The translations under genes and the position numbers were made by a program. From the NCBI GenBank assembly GCA_003132405.1, contig PKXQ01000074.1:1-38196 (forward strand): 38,196 nt of DNA. Direction: 5' to 3'. Below the pieces are notes generated by a model. The model worked only from the letters and a program-made list of their open reading frames with translations, had not been told where the DNA came from and did no database searches. This document shows positions 27,535 to 35,441 of this stretch, piece after piece (the first letter of the stretch is position 1; each line of letters begins with the position of its first letter). Source of the DNA: Acidobacteriaceae bacterium. GTDB lineage: Bacteria; Acidobacteriota; Terriglobia; Terriglobales; Acidobacteriaceae.

Positions 27535-28653
27535 ATGGAATTGACCCGGAGGAAATTTCTAATTGGAACAGCCGCGGCCTGCGCAGCGGTGCGGGCAATG
27601 GCCGCACCAATCGCTGGAGAGGTAGCGGCTTTCCCGCATGTCGATTCGTCAAAATCGTTGGGCCAACATGCTGCTGCCAAGGGAATCCTGTTTGGGACGG
27701 CGCTGGGAGTAGAACCGCTCAAGGATCCGGCTTATGCCAACCTCGTCGGGAGCCAGTGCCGGATCGGAGTATCCGAGAACGCATTGAAATGGAATGCATT
27801 GCGCCCCGCACCGGATCGATACGACTTCAGCGGAGGCGATTACCTCTACCAGTTTTCGAGTTCGCACGGAATGAAGTACCGCGGGCACACACTGCTATGG
27901 GAGCAGGCCTTGCCGACTTGGTTTCACAACACCGTCAATGCGCGCAATGCGAAAGCAATGATGCTCGACCATATTTCGGTTGTCGTTCGTCACTATGCCG
28001 GGAAGATGCACTCCTGGGATGTGGTCAATGAAGCCATCGATCCGGACGACGGCCGTCCCGATGGCCTGAAGAACACGCCTTGGCTACAAATGATCGGCCC
28101 CGAATATATCGAGATGGCTTTTCACGCCGCCCATGAGGCTGACCCTAAGGCCATGCTGACTTATAACGAGAACTGGATCGAGCCGGAGAATCGACCGGCA
28201 GAGCAGAAACGCCAGGCAACCTTGGCGCTGCTGACGAACATGAAGAAAAAAGGTGTGCCCGTTCACGGGCTGGGAATTCAATCCCATCTCTTTGCTGAAA
28301 CCATTGTGGGCGGCCCCAACTTTGCCCACTTTCTCGACGAAATCGCCGATCTCGGGCTGGCGATTCTCATCACGGAAATGGACATCCGCGATCAGCATTT
28401 GGTGGGCAGCGTCGAGTCCCGCGACCAGGCGGTCGCTCAGAAATACTACGACTATCTGTCGTTCATGCTGCGCTGCAAGGCGGTGAAAGCTGTCCTGACA
28501 TGGGGACTCAGCAGCCGCTACACCTGGCTCACCAAGTTTAGCCCGCGTCCGGATGGATCGCCGGTGCGTCCCCTGCCCTATGATGCCGATCTCAAACCCA
28601 CACCGGCATGGAGGGCAGTAGCGGCGGCGTTCGACCAAGCCGGCGAAAGATAA
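27535..28653 (+). CDS. Tat-exported GH10 endo-xylanase-like hydrolase
   Basis: This 372-residue glycoside hydrolase has a twin-arginine signal (LTRRKFLIGTAAACAAVRAM, residues 3-22). Mature GH10 features follow: ENALKWNALRPAPDRYDFSG, GHTLLWEQALPTWF, the acid/base Glu166 in SWDVVNEAIDPDDG, HGLGIQSHLF, the nucleophile Glu281 in LITEMDIRD, and a late AVLTWGLSSRYTWL segment. All key residues are present, so it should be active, cleaving beta-1,4-xylan or a related beta-glycan in the periplasm or outside. Its place inside a polysaccharide-synthesis cluster, rather than next to xylose-use genes, suggests that it trims or releases the cell's own polymer; that is inference. Confidence 0.9.
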   Translation: MELTRRKFLIGTAAACAAVRAMAAPIAGEVAAFPHVDSSKSLGQHAAAKGILFGTALGVEPLKDPAYANLVGSQCRIGVSENALKWNALRPAPDRYDFSGGDYLYQFSSSHGMKYRGHTLLWEQALPTWFHNTVNARNAKAMMLDHISVVVRHYAGKMHSWDVVNEAIDPDDGRPDGLKNTPWLQMIGPEYIEMAFHAAHEADPKAMLTYNENWIEPENRPAEQKRQATLALLTNMKKKGVPVHGLGIQSHLFAETIVGGPNFAHFLDEIADLGLAILITEMDIRDQHLVGSVESRDQAVAQKYYDYLSFMLRCKAVKAVLTWGLSSRYTWLTKFSPRPDGSPVRPLPYDADLKPTPAWRAVAAAFDQAGER

Positions 28654-28657
28654 TTCT

Positions 28658-28791
28658 TAGAGCTGGTTTCATAAATGCCTCTCAGCTCACTAGGCACGTC
28701 CCTCAGGGGCTAAAGCCCGCATCTTTCCAGGCCCTGAACGGCACGGCTGAAGCCGTGCCCTACCCAAAACCAATTTGTGAAACCAGTTCTA
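28658..28791. mobile_element. MITE-like element with inverted ends
   Basis: The 134-bp segment has 18-bp terminal inverted repeats: TAGAGCTGGTTTCATAAA at 28658-28675, and the complement of TAGAACTGGTTTCACAAA at 28774-28791, with two mismatches. Inside is a near-perfect GGCACGGCT-GA-AGCCGTGCC hairpin at 28740-28759, and a CCTCAGGGGCTAAAGCCC motif lies upstream of it. There is no coding capacity. GATAA occurs at both flanks (28649 and 28792) and could be a remnant target duplication. It sits four bases after the GH10 stop. Dispersed palindromic elements of this kind are familiar from acidobacterial genomes, but I could not check copies elsewhere. Confidence 0.6.
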
Positions 28792-28817
28792 GATAACTTA
28801 ATCCCCTTCGCCCTGAT

Positions 28818-28891
28818 TGCGCGATTTTGGGCGTACAGGAGCCTCGCTCAATGAACACTCGAAAATCATTACCGACTCTCAATGGCACTAT
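28818..28891 (+). repeat. Leader repeat, copy A (upstream of the WecG-like gene)
   Basis: This covers the leader and first codons of the WecG-like gene. It aligns, with small gaps, to 29818-29893: TGCGCGATTTTGGGC against TGCGTGATTCTGGAC, then AGGAG, CTCAATGA, AATCATTA and AATGGCACTAT shared in the same order. Identity is about three quarters by eye. Confidence 0.6.
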
Positions 28892-29771
28892 CGATCGATG
28901 GGCGGATGACATCACTCCTTTGCACCGCCCTTCAGACCAGGAGCTATTCTGCTCCTTTCCCGAGCGATCTCGCTTGAAGTTTCCCACGTTCAACCTGCTC
29001 GGCATCCGGGTGCAGGCCATCACTGCGCATGATCTGCTGGCCATTATTTCCGAAGCCGTGCTGAATCAGGCGAGGTATGTGGTGGCAAATCACAATATGC
29101 ACAGCCTCTATGTTTGGCATCACGATTCGAAGATGCGCGACCTTCACGCCCGAGCTGACTTCACGCATGTCGATGGGTTACCGCTGATTCCGCTGTTCCG
29201 ATTGTTCGGGGCTCGGTTAAAGCGTGAACACCGCACCACGTATCTCGACTTTTGGCCGATGCTAGGCAAGGAGGCTGTCAAGCACGGGTGGGGAATCTAT
29301 TACTTGGGAGCGAAGCCCGGCGTCGTCGAAGAAGGGGCAGCGCGTCTTCGAGAGCAGTATCCTGGACTGCAGCTCCGCACTCATCACGGATACTTTGACA
29401 CTCATGGCGCCGAAAACGAAGCCGTTCTCTCGGAGATTCGCGCTTATGCTCCGGAGGTTCTTATGGTTGGAATGGGAATGCCCCGCCAAGAAGCATGGAT
29501 CAACACGAACCTGAACCACATCGCTGCACGAACTATATTCTGCTCCGGCTGCATGATGGACTACGTTGCGGGAAAGATCCCTACCTGTCCACGGTGGCTG
29601 GCTCGCATCGGTTTCGAATGGCTTTATCGCCTGCTCACCGAGCCTGCCCGGTTGTGGCGCCGTTACCTGGTCGAACCGTGGTTCGTTCTCGGTCAACTAG
29701 GGAGTGCATATTTCAAGCTTGGCCGGAGCTTCGAGGCATCGAGTTCCATTCTCGAGGACGGTAATGAATAA
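28851..29771 (+). CDS. WecG/TagA/CpsF-family glycosyltransferase (GT26)
   Basis: This is 306 residues from the ATG at 28851. Members transfer ManNAc-type sugars (ManNAcA in WecG, ManNAc in TagA) to a lipid-linked acceptor on the inner leaflet. Core motifs are FNLLGIRVQAITAHDLLAII, VVANHNMHSLYVWHHD, ADFTHVDGLPLIPLFRL, then YYLGAKPGVVEEGA, GYFDTHGAENEAVLSEIR and VLMVGMGMPRQEAWINTNL, where the conserved Asp and Gln residues lie. The first 40 residues are less conserved. The C-terminus (WLARIGFEWLYRLLTEPARL) is the usual membrane-binding extension. With wecB close by it suggests ManNAc use. The nearby wecB is broken, which may limit the donor. Confidence 0.9.
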   Translation: MNTRKSLPTLNGTIDRWADDITPLHRPSDQELFCSFPERSRLKFPTFNLLGIRVQAITAHDLLAIISEAVLNQARYVVANHNMHSLYVWHHDSKMRDLHARADFTHVDGLPLIPLFRLFGARLKREHRTTYLDFWPMLGKEAVKHGWGIYYLGAKPGVVEEGAARLREQYPGLQLRTHHGYFDTHGAENEAVLSEIRAYAPEVLMVGMGMPRQEAWINTNLNHIAARTIFCSGCMMDYVAGKIPTCPRWLARIGFEWLYRLLTEPARLWRRYLVEPWFVLGQLGSAYFKLGRSFEASSSILEDGNE

Positions 29772-29782
29772 TCCATGCGAAG

Positions 29783-29810
29783 AACGGTCGATTCACGACC
29801 GTTTATTCCC
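29783..29810 (+). terminator. Terminator-like hairpin after the WecG-like gene
   Basis: An 8-bp perfect stem (AACGGTCG / CGACCGTT) with a five-base loop is followed by a short TTATT stretch. It starts 12 bases after the stop codon of the 28851-29771 gene. Confidence 0.5.
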
Positions 29811-29817
29811 CGCGTTT

Positions 29818-29893
29818 TGCGTGATTCTGGACCCGTAGGAGAATCACTCAATGATTCTCCCAAGAATCATTATCGAAATCCGAATGGCACTAT
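29818..29893 (+). repeat. Leader repeat, copy B
   Basis: This is a diverged copy of 28818-28891. It includes the AGGAG-like site, the CTCAATG start context and AATGGCACTAT. The copied ATG is at 29851 and opens a frame that runs into the membrane protein gene downstream. The rest of the WecG-like coding sequence has not been copied. Confidence 0.6.
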
Positions 29894-29976
29894 TTCCTCA
29901 CCCCACCGATTGGCGGACTCGGCGACCCCGCCTTGGAGACGCTCTGGACGCAAGAATCCACACATCTCAATTGAAT

Positions 29977-31543
29977 ATGAACTTGCCAACTAGTTGCGTG
30001 CGGGGCCTTCCGGTTACGAGCCGGATCGTTTTTTGGTTTGTGGTCGTGACACTTCTCGGAATATGGCCAGCACTGACGAATGGGCAACCGTTCTTCTACT
30101 CAGATACGCCGGCTTATGTACGTGGTACCGATCTCCGCAATATCGAAAGCGCTGGGCAGTCGGTTTGCGACCGATTGGGCGAAAGATCAGCGAAGAATCA
30201 TTGAGCCTCAAACCTCGGCGCCGACTCCTGAACCACCTGCTGCTGAACAGAAATCTGCTCGACGTGTTGTACTCGCGGGCCGCTCTATCATCTATGGAGC
30301 GCTGCTCTATTTTGGCGAGGTACTCGGTGGAATGTGGTTTTCAATCATCATCCAGTCTCTAATCGCCGCTTATCTCATTTTCGTTTTCATTGTCAGGTCT
30401 CTAGGTCTGGACTTTCGTTATTTCCTAATTAGCTGCGCTGTTCTCTTTATTGCGTCGCCGTTGCCGTTCTTCGCGTCGTTCCTGATGCCGGATGTGTTTG
30501 CGGAGTTTCTCATTCTAGGGTTCGCAATCCTGGCAACCAGTTGGGATCGATTGAGTCATGTCGAGCGCGCAATTACGAGTGTGGTCTTGTTGTTTGCTGT
30601 GCTTGCACATATCACACATTTGGGCTTGCTTCTTGGCTTGACCGCCATGACAGTCGGCTATGTTGTGATACTAGCGGACCGCTCGCAATGGATCAACATT
30701 CGCTGGTTGATTGCCGTCGTAGCAGCCTGCGTGGTGATTGCAGTCCTGTGGGAAGTTATGTTTTCTTTTGCGGTGAGCCGGGCATTTGGCAGTCCCCCTA
30801 TACGCCCGCCCTTTGTTACAGCCAAACTTCTTTCGATGCTCGGGGAGCCCGCGGTATCAAAGGTCTGCGGGTCAAGTGCCTTTGTCGTTTGTAGGTTCAA
30901 GGACCGGTTTCCCATCGACAGCGATTCATTCCTCTGGTCTGAAGACGAACGTACTGGGATATTCAGTGTAGTTGACGTGCAGACGAAGCGACTTCTCGAC
31001 GACGAACAGCTGCGTTTTGCTCTGGCGATCATTCCACCGAATCTGGGGCATGTTGTCGCTGGCGTTTCCATGGATGCGCTGCGGCAACTCACCTACGTCG
31101 GTCTCTCCGAGTATTCCTATGGCCCCGCGGACTTGAATTTCTTTAGAGACCGCCTGCCGAGTCATTATTTTGACAGGATGACTTCGACTTTAGCAGCTCG
31201 ATCAGACGCTTACGTTGTTTTTGGGCGCAAGGTCCTGTATGTCACGGCCGTTATTGGAGTAATCATCACCGCGCCGCTTTTCTTTGGGGGCGTGCGCCCA
31301 CGAAGGGACCGTAGTGCAAATGAGATAGAGCGGGAAAGGACTTGGCGCGCAGCGACATGCATCCTATTGGCCGGAATCATGTTAAACGCAATCATATGTG
31401 GCGGTGTTAGCGCTGTGCAGGACCGATATCAGGCTCGAGTTATCTGGCTGATCCAGCTTTCTGCGATTACGGGGATTTGCGTGTTGGAGCCGCATCGGAG
31501 AATTGCCTTGTTTTGGAAGCGAAAGACCCGCTGCGACAGATGA
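29977..31543 (+). pseudogene. Polytopic membrane protein, interrupted by a frameshift
   Basis: The N-terminal part, from the ATG at 29977, reads MNLPTSCVRG then a membrane helix (RIVFWFVVVTLLGIWPALTN) and FFYSDTPAYVRGTD. After about 30129-30165 the reading continues in the next frame as GSRFATDWAKDQRR, followed by about eight further helices and loops to 31543. The span of 1567 bases is one more than a multiple of three, fitting one inserted base. Without the fault it would be about 521 residues. The downstream frame alone is open from 30080 (487 residues) but would lack the first helix. The family is not known to me by name. The early acidic-aromatic loop and many helices resemble membrane glycosyltransferases (GT-C). 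Location suggests a role in the polymer or its modification. Confidence 0.6.
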
Positions 31544-31734
31544 AGGCTTGGTAGGTACGCAGTTCGTTCGGCCCTAGATTGTCGGAGACTTGCCGAAATA
31601 CCGGGCGAGTCGGTCACGACCTGCAGGTACTTGCGAGTGGTGATCTCAGAGTAGTTGCGACGCTGGAGTTCCCCCAGCATCATCTTGCGTAAATGGGATG
31701 ACTCAGTTTCAGCGTCTAGGACTTTCGGACTCAA
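31540..31734 (-). pseudogene. Tyrosine recombinase (integrase) N-terminal relic
   Basis: On the minus strand the ATG at 31734 begins a frame with SHLRKMMLGELQRRNYSEIT then TRKYLQVV, typical of the SAM-like N-terminal domain of tyrosine recombinases. The expected continuation is then found in other frames: ARYFGKSP followed by DNLGPNELRTYQAFIC. At least two frameshifts separate these parts. The catalytic domain with its Arg-His-Arg-Tyr residues is absent. The relic overlaps the last bases of the membrane-protein gene. It marks an old insertion or rearrangement point. Confidence 0.55.
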
Positions 31735-31865
31735 TTGTCTTTAAGTGCTTTCGATCGCGGCGCACAAGGCGGGCCGCAGAGGCCTGCCGAAAAAGGCAAC
31801 AGCTCGGCTGGTGGGAGTGGCCGCGGGCTCGGCGCGCCGAAGGATCAACCGTGGTGAGGAAATCG

Positions 31866-32624
31866 ATGTTGCTTATTGTGAACGCTGACGATCTGGGGGC
31901 AAGCGAAGCCATTAACGACGAGACCTTCGCATTGATGGAATCCGGGCTCGTCACATCTGCCACTCTGATGGCGAATGCGCCTGCATTTGAGCATGCAGTC
32001 AAACACATCAGGCGATTTCCAAACTGTTCCTTTGGCGTTCATCTGAACTTGACGGCCTTCCCGCCACTGAGTAGGTCGACAAATCTCGAGCCGGTCTTGC
32101 GCAATGGAGAGTTTTTTCGAGAGTTACTGACGAAGCGCTTGTTACGTGAATTGCGCAGCGAGCTCGAACAGGAGTTGATCTTGCAGGTTCAGCGAGTGTT
32201 CGATGCAGGCGTTCTCGTGACGCATTTCGATTCCCACCATTTTATTCATGTCAGCCCGCACCTGTTTTCTGTGGTCAAAGCAGTGCAGAGGTACTTCGGA
32301 GTCCGAAAACTTCGATCGACGGTTGAGGTATTGTCAGAGCGACGGGTACTTCATACCCTAAAAGGCAGACTCTTTGGCTACGCGCTGCGCAAAGTGTACA
32401 CCACCGTGAGTCCAGATGGCTGGTGTGAAGTTCGAAGGTTCCATGCTGCTCTGGTTCGTAATGCCTTGCCGCGGTTTCGATGCTTGGAACTCATGGTGCA
32501 CCCGGGAAGTCGCGACGCGCGCGACGTGGAAGAGATTGCCATCTTACGATCGAACTGGCAACAACTCCTGCCCGCAGACGTCCAACTCGGTAGTTATCGT
32601 CTCCTCCGCACGGCTTCGCCTTGA
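31866..32624 (+). CDS. ChbG/YdjC-family carbohydrate deacetylase
   Basis: This is 252 residues from the ATG at 31866, with GAGGAA a few bases upstream; the frame is open to 31698 but that part covers the integrase relic. Motifs are LIVNADDLGASEAINDETFA at the N-terminus (metal-binding Asp), FGVHLNLTAFPPL, then THFDSHHFIHVSPHLF (metal-binding histidines), and VHPGSRD near the end. This is the YdjC/ChbG/HpnK family, which deacetylates N-acetylated sugars or glycolipids. In EPS loci such enzymes often act on the lipid-linked or finished polymer. It is a second deacetylase besides the NodB-type enzyme at 22569, with an unrelated fold. Confidence 0.85.
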   Translation: MLLIVNADDLGASEAINDETFALMESGLVTSATLMANAPAFEHAVKHIRRFPNCSFGVHLNLTAFPPLSRSTNLEPVLRNGEFFRELLTKRLLRELRSELEQELILQVQRVFDAGVLVTHFDSHHFIHVSPHLFSVVKAVQRYFGVRKLRSTVEVLSERRVLHTLKGRLFGYALRKVYTTVSPDGWCEVRRFHAALVRNALPRFRCLELMVHPGSRDARDVEEIAILRSNWQQLLPADVQLGSYRLLRTASP

Positions 32625-32758
32625 CGAATAAGGTGCGACTCGCATGGCCGAAGTGTTTAGATTTTTGCAGCACGAAACATGGTAAGGTTCGCGTCGGAGC
32701 GCCTCGTTTGTGACGATCCGTGCTGGCCTCGTTAGCGAGGCTCTGGTGCTGTTAGGCT

Positions 32759-34408
32759 ATGAATTTGCCTGAGGAGGCCCAATTGCAATTTCGCCAAGTC
32801 GCAAGAAGATTAGAGGTTATGTCTGCGTGCGTCCTCACTCTCCAGCAACGCAGACGGTTGTGGCCTGCCGCCTCACCAACTACCCACCCCATAACCCAAG
32901 TCGGAAAACCTGGGACGCGAAATGAACCACGATACCTCATCGCGGCACTCGCGCTCGCAGGAGCCGTAGCTCTGGCAGCCATTTCTCGCAACAGTTTCTG
33001 GATCGACGAAGGGTGGAGCGCGTATAAAGCGATTCAACCCACATTTTCTTCATGGTGGGGGGCGATGCTCTGGGAGCATAATCAGAACACTCTGCTACCC
33101 CTTTACATGTTTTTCCTGTGGGTGTGGGAGAAAGTCTTTGGTCCTGGAGAGTGGGCATTGAGGATGTTGAACGCTCCGTGTTTCCTTCTGACGGTCGTCG
33201 GACTTTGGTTGGCGTTCCGCGAGGATCAACGGAGATTTTGCTTTTCAATCATATTCTTAGGTAGCAACGCCTTTGTCTGGTTCTACCTAGACCAAGCTAG
33301 GCCTTATACCCTCCTCCTCATGGGATCAACCCTGCTTTTCGCCGGTGCATATCGCCTTGGGCTTATGCGATCGGAATTCACTCGCCGCTGGGCGTATTAT
33401 TTAGCGGTTTCGGCCTTGCTGCTGTCCGCTACGAGCATAATCGGTGCCGTGTGGTCGGCGGCCACACTGATCGCACTGTGGTGCATGCGGGGTTGGCGGT
33501 TTCCGGTGATCTTCTTCCGGGCATCTCTGGGGGCGTTTAGTCTGCTCTGTGTGGGCCTCCTACTAATGGCCGGATATTATCTCTGGTGGCTGCACATGGG
33601 AATGGACGCTCGGAGTTTGAAGAGCACCAGCGTGATGAACGTTGCATTTGTGCCTTATGAACTTCTTGGCTTCGCGGGTCTGGGGCCTGGTCGAAATGCG
33701 CTGCGCGACCACCCCCTGTCGGTTCTGGGCGAATACTCTGTGCCGCTCGCCATTTACGGACTCCTCTGGACAGGTCTCGTTTTGCGGACGTGCAAGCGCC
33801 TTTACACCCAGGCCACGCAACGGCGTCGGGTTGTGTTTTACGGACTCCTCGCTACTCCTGGCGCGGTACTGATCCTGGTGGCGTACTGGTTGGATCTGCG
33901 TCTGCTGCCGCGGCATCTGACCCCGCTTATGCCTTTGGTGATTTGTCTAGCAGGGTGGCTTCTTGAAAGGTCCTGGAAACACGGCCTTCCTGGCAAGGCC
34001 CTGGTGGCGGGGTTTATGATTGTCTCATTGGTTTCCGCCGGGCAGATTCGCCTTGCAACGCGCCACCGACAAGACAATTACCGCCACGCGGCGGCAATAG
34101 CCGAGCACGAGATCAGCGCCGGCAGGACGGTCCTGTGGGCGGCTGACCGCCACACCGCTCTTTACTACGGTGTTGTCGCCGACAAGGACCGGGACACCGG
34201 GTCATCCATGCTGATGATTGGAGATCTCGCCGGCGAGCACCTCCGACTTAAGCCTAGTGCCGTCCTGCTCTCAAAGCACGATCTCTACGACCCGGAGGGC
34301 AGAATCTCTTCGTATGTGCGCGCAAACGGGTACACTCTTTCAGAATCCTTTGAAGCGTTTGAGCTCTGGGTTCTTCGCCCAACAAATCACTCGGCAGCGA
34401 CGAATTAG
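32759..34408 (+). CDS. GT39-like GT-C membrane glycosyltransferase
   Basis: The protein is 549 residues with about eleven membrane helices. The first periplasmic loop carries FWIDEGWSAYKA, matching the D-E motif of GT39/ArnT/PMT-type GT-C enzymes that use polyprenyl-phosphate sugars as donors. WALRMLNAPCFLLTVVG and YLDQARPYTLLLMGSTLLFA follow, both typical of the family's early helices. The last 130 residues form a soluble periplasmic domain (YRHAAAIAEHEISAGRTVLW to the end). A start later than 32759, for example 32819, is possible because the first 55 residues are poorly conserved in character. It lies just upstream of the HAD and UbiA genes, so a polyprenyl-phosphate pentose donor is a natural guess. 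Confidence 0.82.
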   Translation: MNLPEEAQLQFRQVARRLEVMSACVLTLQQRRRLWPAASPTTHPITQVGKPGTRNEPRYLIAALALAGAVALAAISRNSFWIDEGWSAYKAIQPTFSSWWGAMLWEHNQNTLLPLYMFFLWVWEKVFGPGEWALRMLNAPCFLLTVVGLWLAFREDQRRFCFSIIFLGSNAFVWFYLDQARPYTLLLMGSTLLFAGAYRLGLMRSEFTRRWAYYLAVSALLLSATSIIGAVWSAATLIALWCMRGWRFPVIFFRASLGAFSLLCVGLLLMAGYYLWWLHMGMDARSLKSTSVMNVAFVPYELLGFAGLGPGRNALRDHPLSVLGEYSVPLAIYGLLWTGLVLRTCKRLYTQATQRRRVVFYGLLATPGAVLILVAYWLDLRLLPRHLTPLMPLVICLAGWLLERSWKHGLPGKALVAGFMIVSLVSAGQIRLATRHRQDNYRHAAAIAEHEISAGRTVLWAADRHTALYYGVVADKDRDTGSSMLMIGDLAGEHLRLKPSAVLLSKHDLYDPEGRISSYVRANGYTLSESFEAFELWVLRPTNHSAATN

Positions 34409-34712
34409 CGGCCAATGGGTCCCAGAACACATAATCAAGCACCGGTATTTGCTCCGGACAGTTGCGCGGCACCAGTCGAAACTGGTTTAGCCGTATGATA
34501 CATATCTCGGCTGTAGCCGGTTCGCGATGTGCGCGATATCAGGTGGCACCGAAACCGGAACGCCAAGGTTGCTCTCCGAGCGGTGGCGTGGGGCCAAGCG
34601 ACAAGCGGCGACCAGTCACCTATCTGCTCGATTGCTTCAACACGCCGGCCGGTACCCGGCCCGACGGAGTACCGAGGTCAATCATTGGAGCCAGGCCATA
34701 GCGAGCGCGTCT
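34409..34712. other. 304-bp gap before the HAD gene
   Basis: The reading frame of the HAD gene is open through most of this stretch (from 34527), but its translation lacks family similarity or a ribosome site. No terminator, repeat or RNA structure stands out. A promoter for the HAD-UbiA pair may lie here. Confidence 0.4.
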
Positions 34713-35441
34713 GTGTCCGAAAGCCGGAATACGCTGCGGGCCGTGGTTTTGGATGTGGACGGTACGTTATACCGCCAGTGGCCGGTGAGGCTCCGTATGA
34801 TGGCCGGGCTGCTCCGGCACTTGGCGGCCAACCCTCGCGAAGGCGGCAAAGTACTGAGGGTGCTGCGAGCTTATCGCCTAGCCCAGGAACGTTTACGGTT
34901 ATGCGGCGAAACAGGAATGGCTTCGCGACAGATCGAGATGGCCGCGGAGCTGACTGGGTATCAGCTTGCATGGGTTCGCTCCACGGTGAAGACCTGGATG
35001 GAAGAACGCCCGTTGGAATATGTCCGGCGCGCCCGCCAGCCGGGCGTGCTAGAGTTCTGCGACTGGGCCAATCAAAGGGGCATAGCGCTGGCGGCGCTCT
35101 CGGATTACGATCCGAGAGCCAAGTTGGCCGTGCTGTCCTTGGACCGGCGCGTCCCGGTCGCCGCATGCGCGCAGGATCCCGATATCAATGTTTTTAAGCC
35201 GCATCCAGCGGGAATGTCGAAAGTTCTGGACCGCATCGGGGTGAGTCGTAAAAATGCCATCTACGTGGGCGACCGGCCCGAAGTCGATGGCGCATTGGCC
35301 ATCGCAGCCGGTGTCCAGGGATATATTCTGGGAACTTCCAAACACGTTCCAGCCGGGCTGACGGCGGTGCGCGATTGGTCCACGCTGCAAGCGGAACTAA
35401 CCTCTCAAATCAACTGGAAATTGCCATGTCTACTGCCGTAG
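34713..35441 (+). CDS. HAD-family phosphatase paired with UbiA
   Basis: The protein is about 242 residues from a GTG at 34713; an ATG at 34527 is possible but adds 62 residues without family character. Motif I is VVLDVDGTLY (catalytic Asp pair), motif II is ALSDYDPRAK, the motif III lysine is in NVFKPHPAG, and motif IV is YVGDRPEVDGALAIAAG. A helical cap lies between motifs I and II (about residues 25-110). In polyprenyl-phosphate-pentose pathways a phosphatase removes the 5-phosphate after UbiA-type transfer of phosphoribose, and HAD and UbiA domains are sometimes fused. Here the gene overlaps the UbiA gene by 16 bases, which fits that role. Substrate is inferred. Confidence 0.8.
   Translation: MSESRNTLRAVVLDVDGTLYRQWPVRLRMMAGLLRHLAANPREGGKVLRVLRAYRLAQERLRLCGETGMASRQIEMAAELTGYQLAWVRSTVKTWMEERPLEYVRRARQPGVLEFCDWANQRGIALAALSDYDPRAKLAVLSLDRRVPVAACAQDPDINVFKPHPAGMSKVLDRIGVSRKNAIYVGDRPEVDGALAIAAGVQGYILGTSKHVPAGLTAVRDWSTLQAELTSQINWKLPCLLP

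Noticed and set aside
28740..28759. GGCACGGCT / AGCCGTGCC hairpin as a terminator for the GH10 gene
   Set aside because: No U-tract follows on either strand and the hairpin lies symmetrically within a MITE-like element, so a repeat is the better explanation.
31698..31865. N-terminal extension of the ChbG-like protein
   Set aside because: The extra 56 codons overlap the integrase relic, are Arg-rich and lack family similarity; the ATG at 31866 begins exactly at the conserved strand.
32726..32741. GCCTCG-TTAG-CGAGGC hairpin before the GT39-like gene
   Set aside because: The stem is only six bases, with no U-tract and no clear relation to a ribosome site or known RNA; it may be chance.
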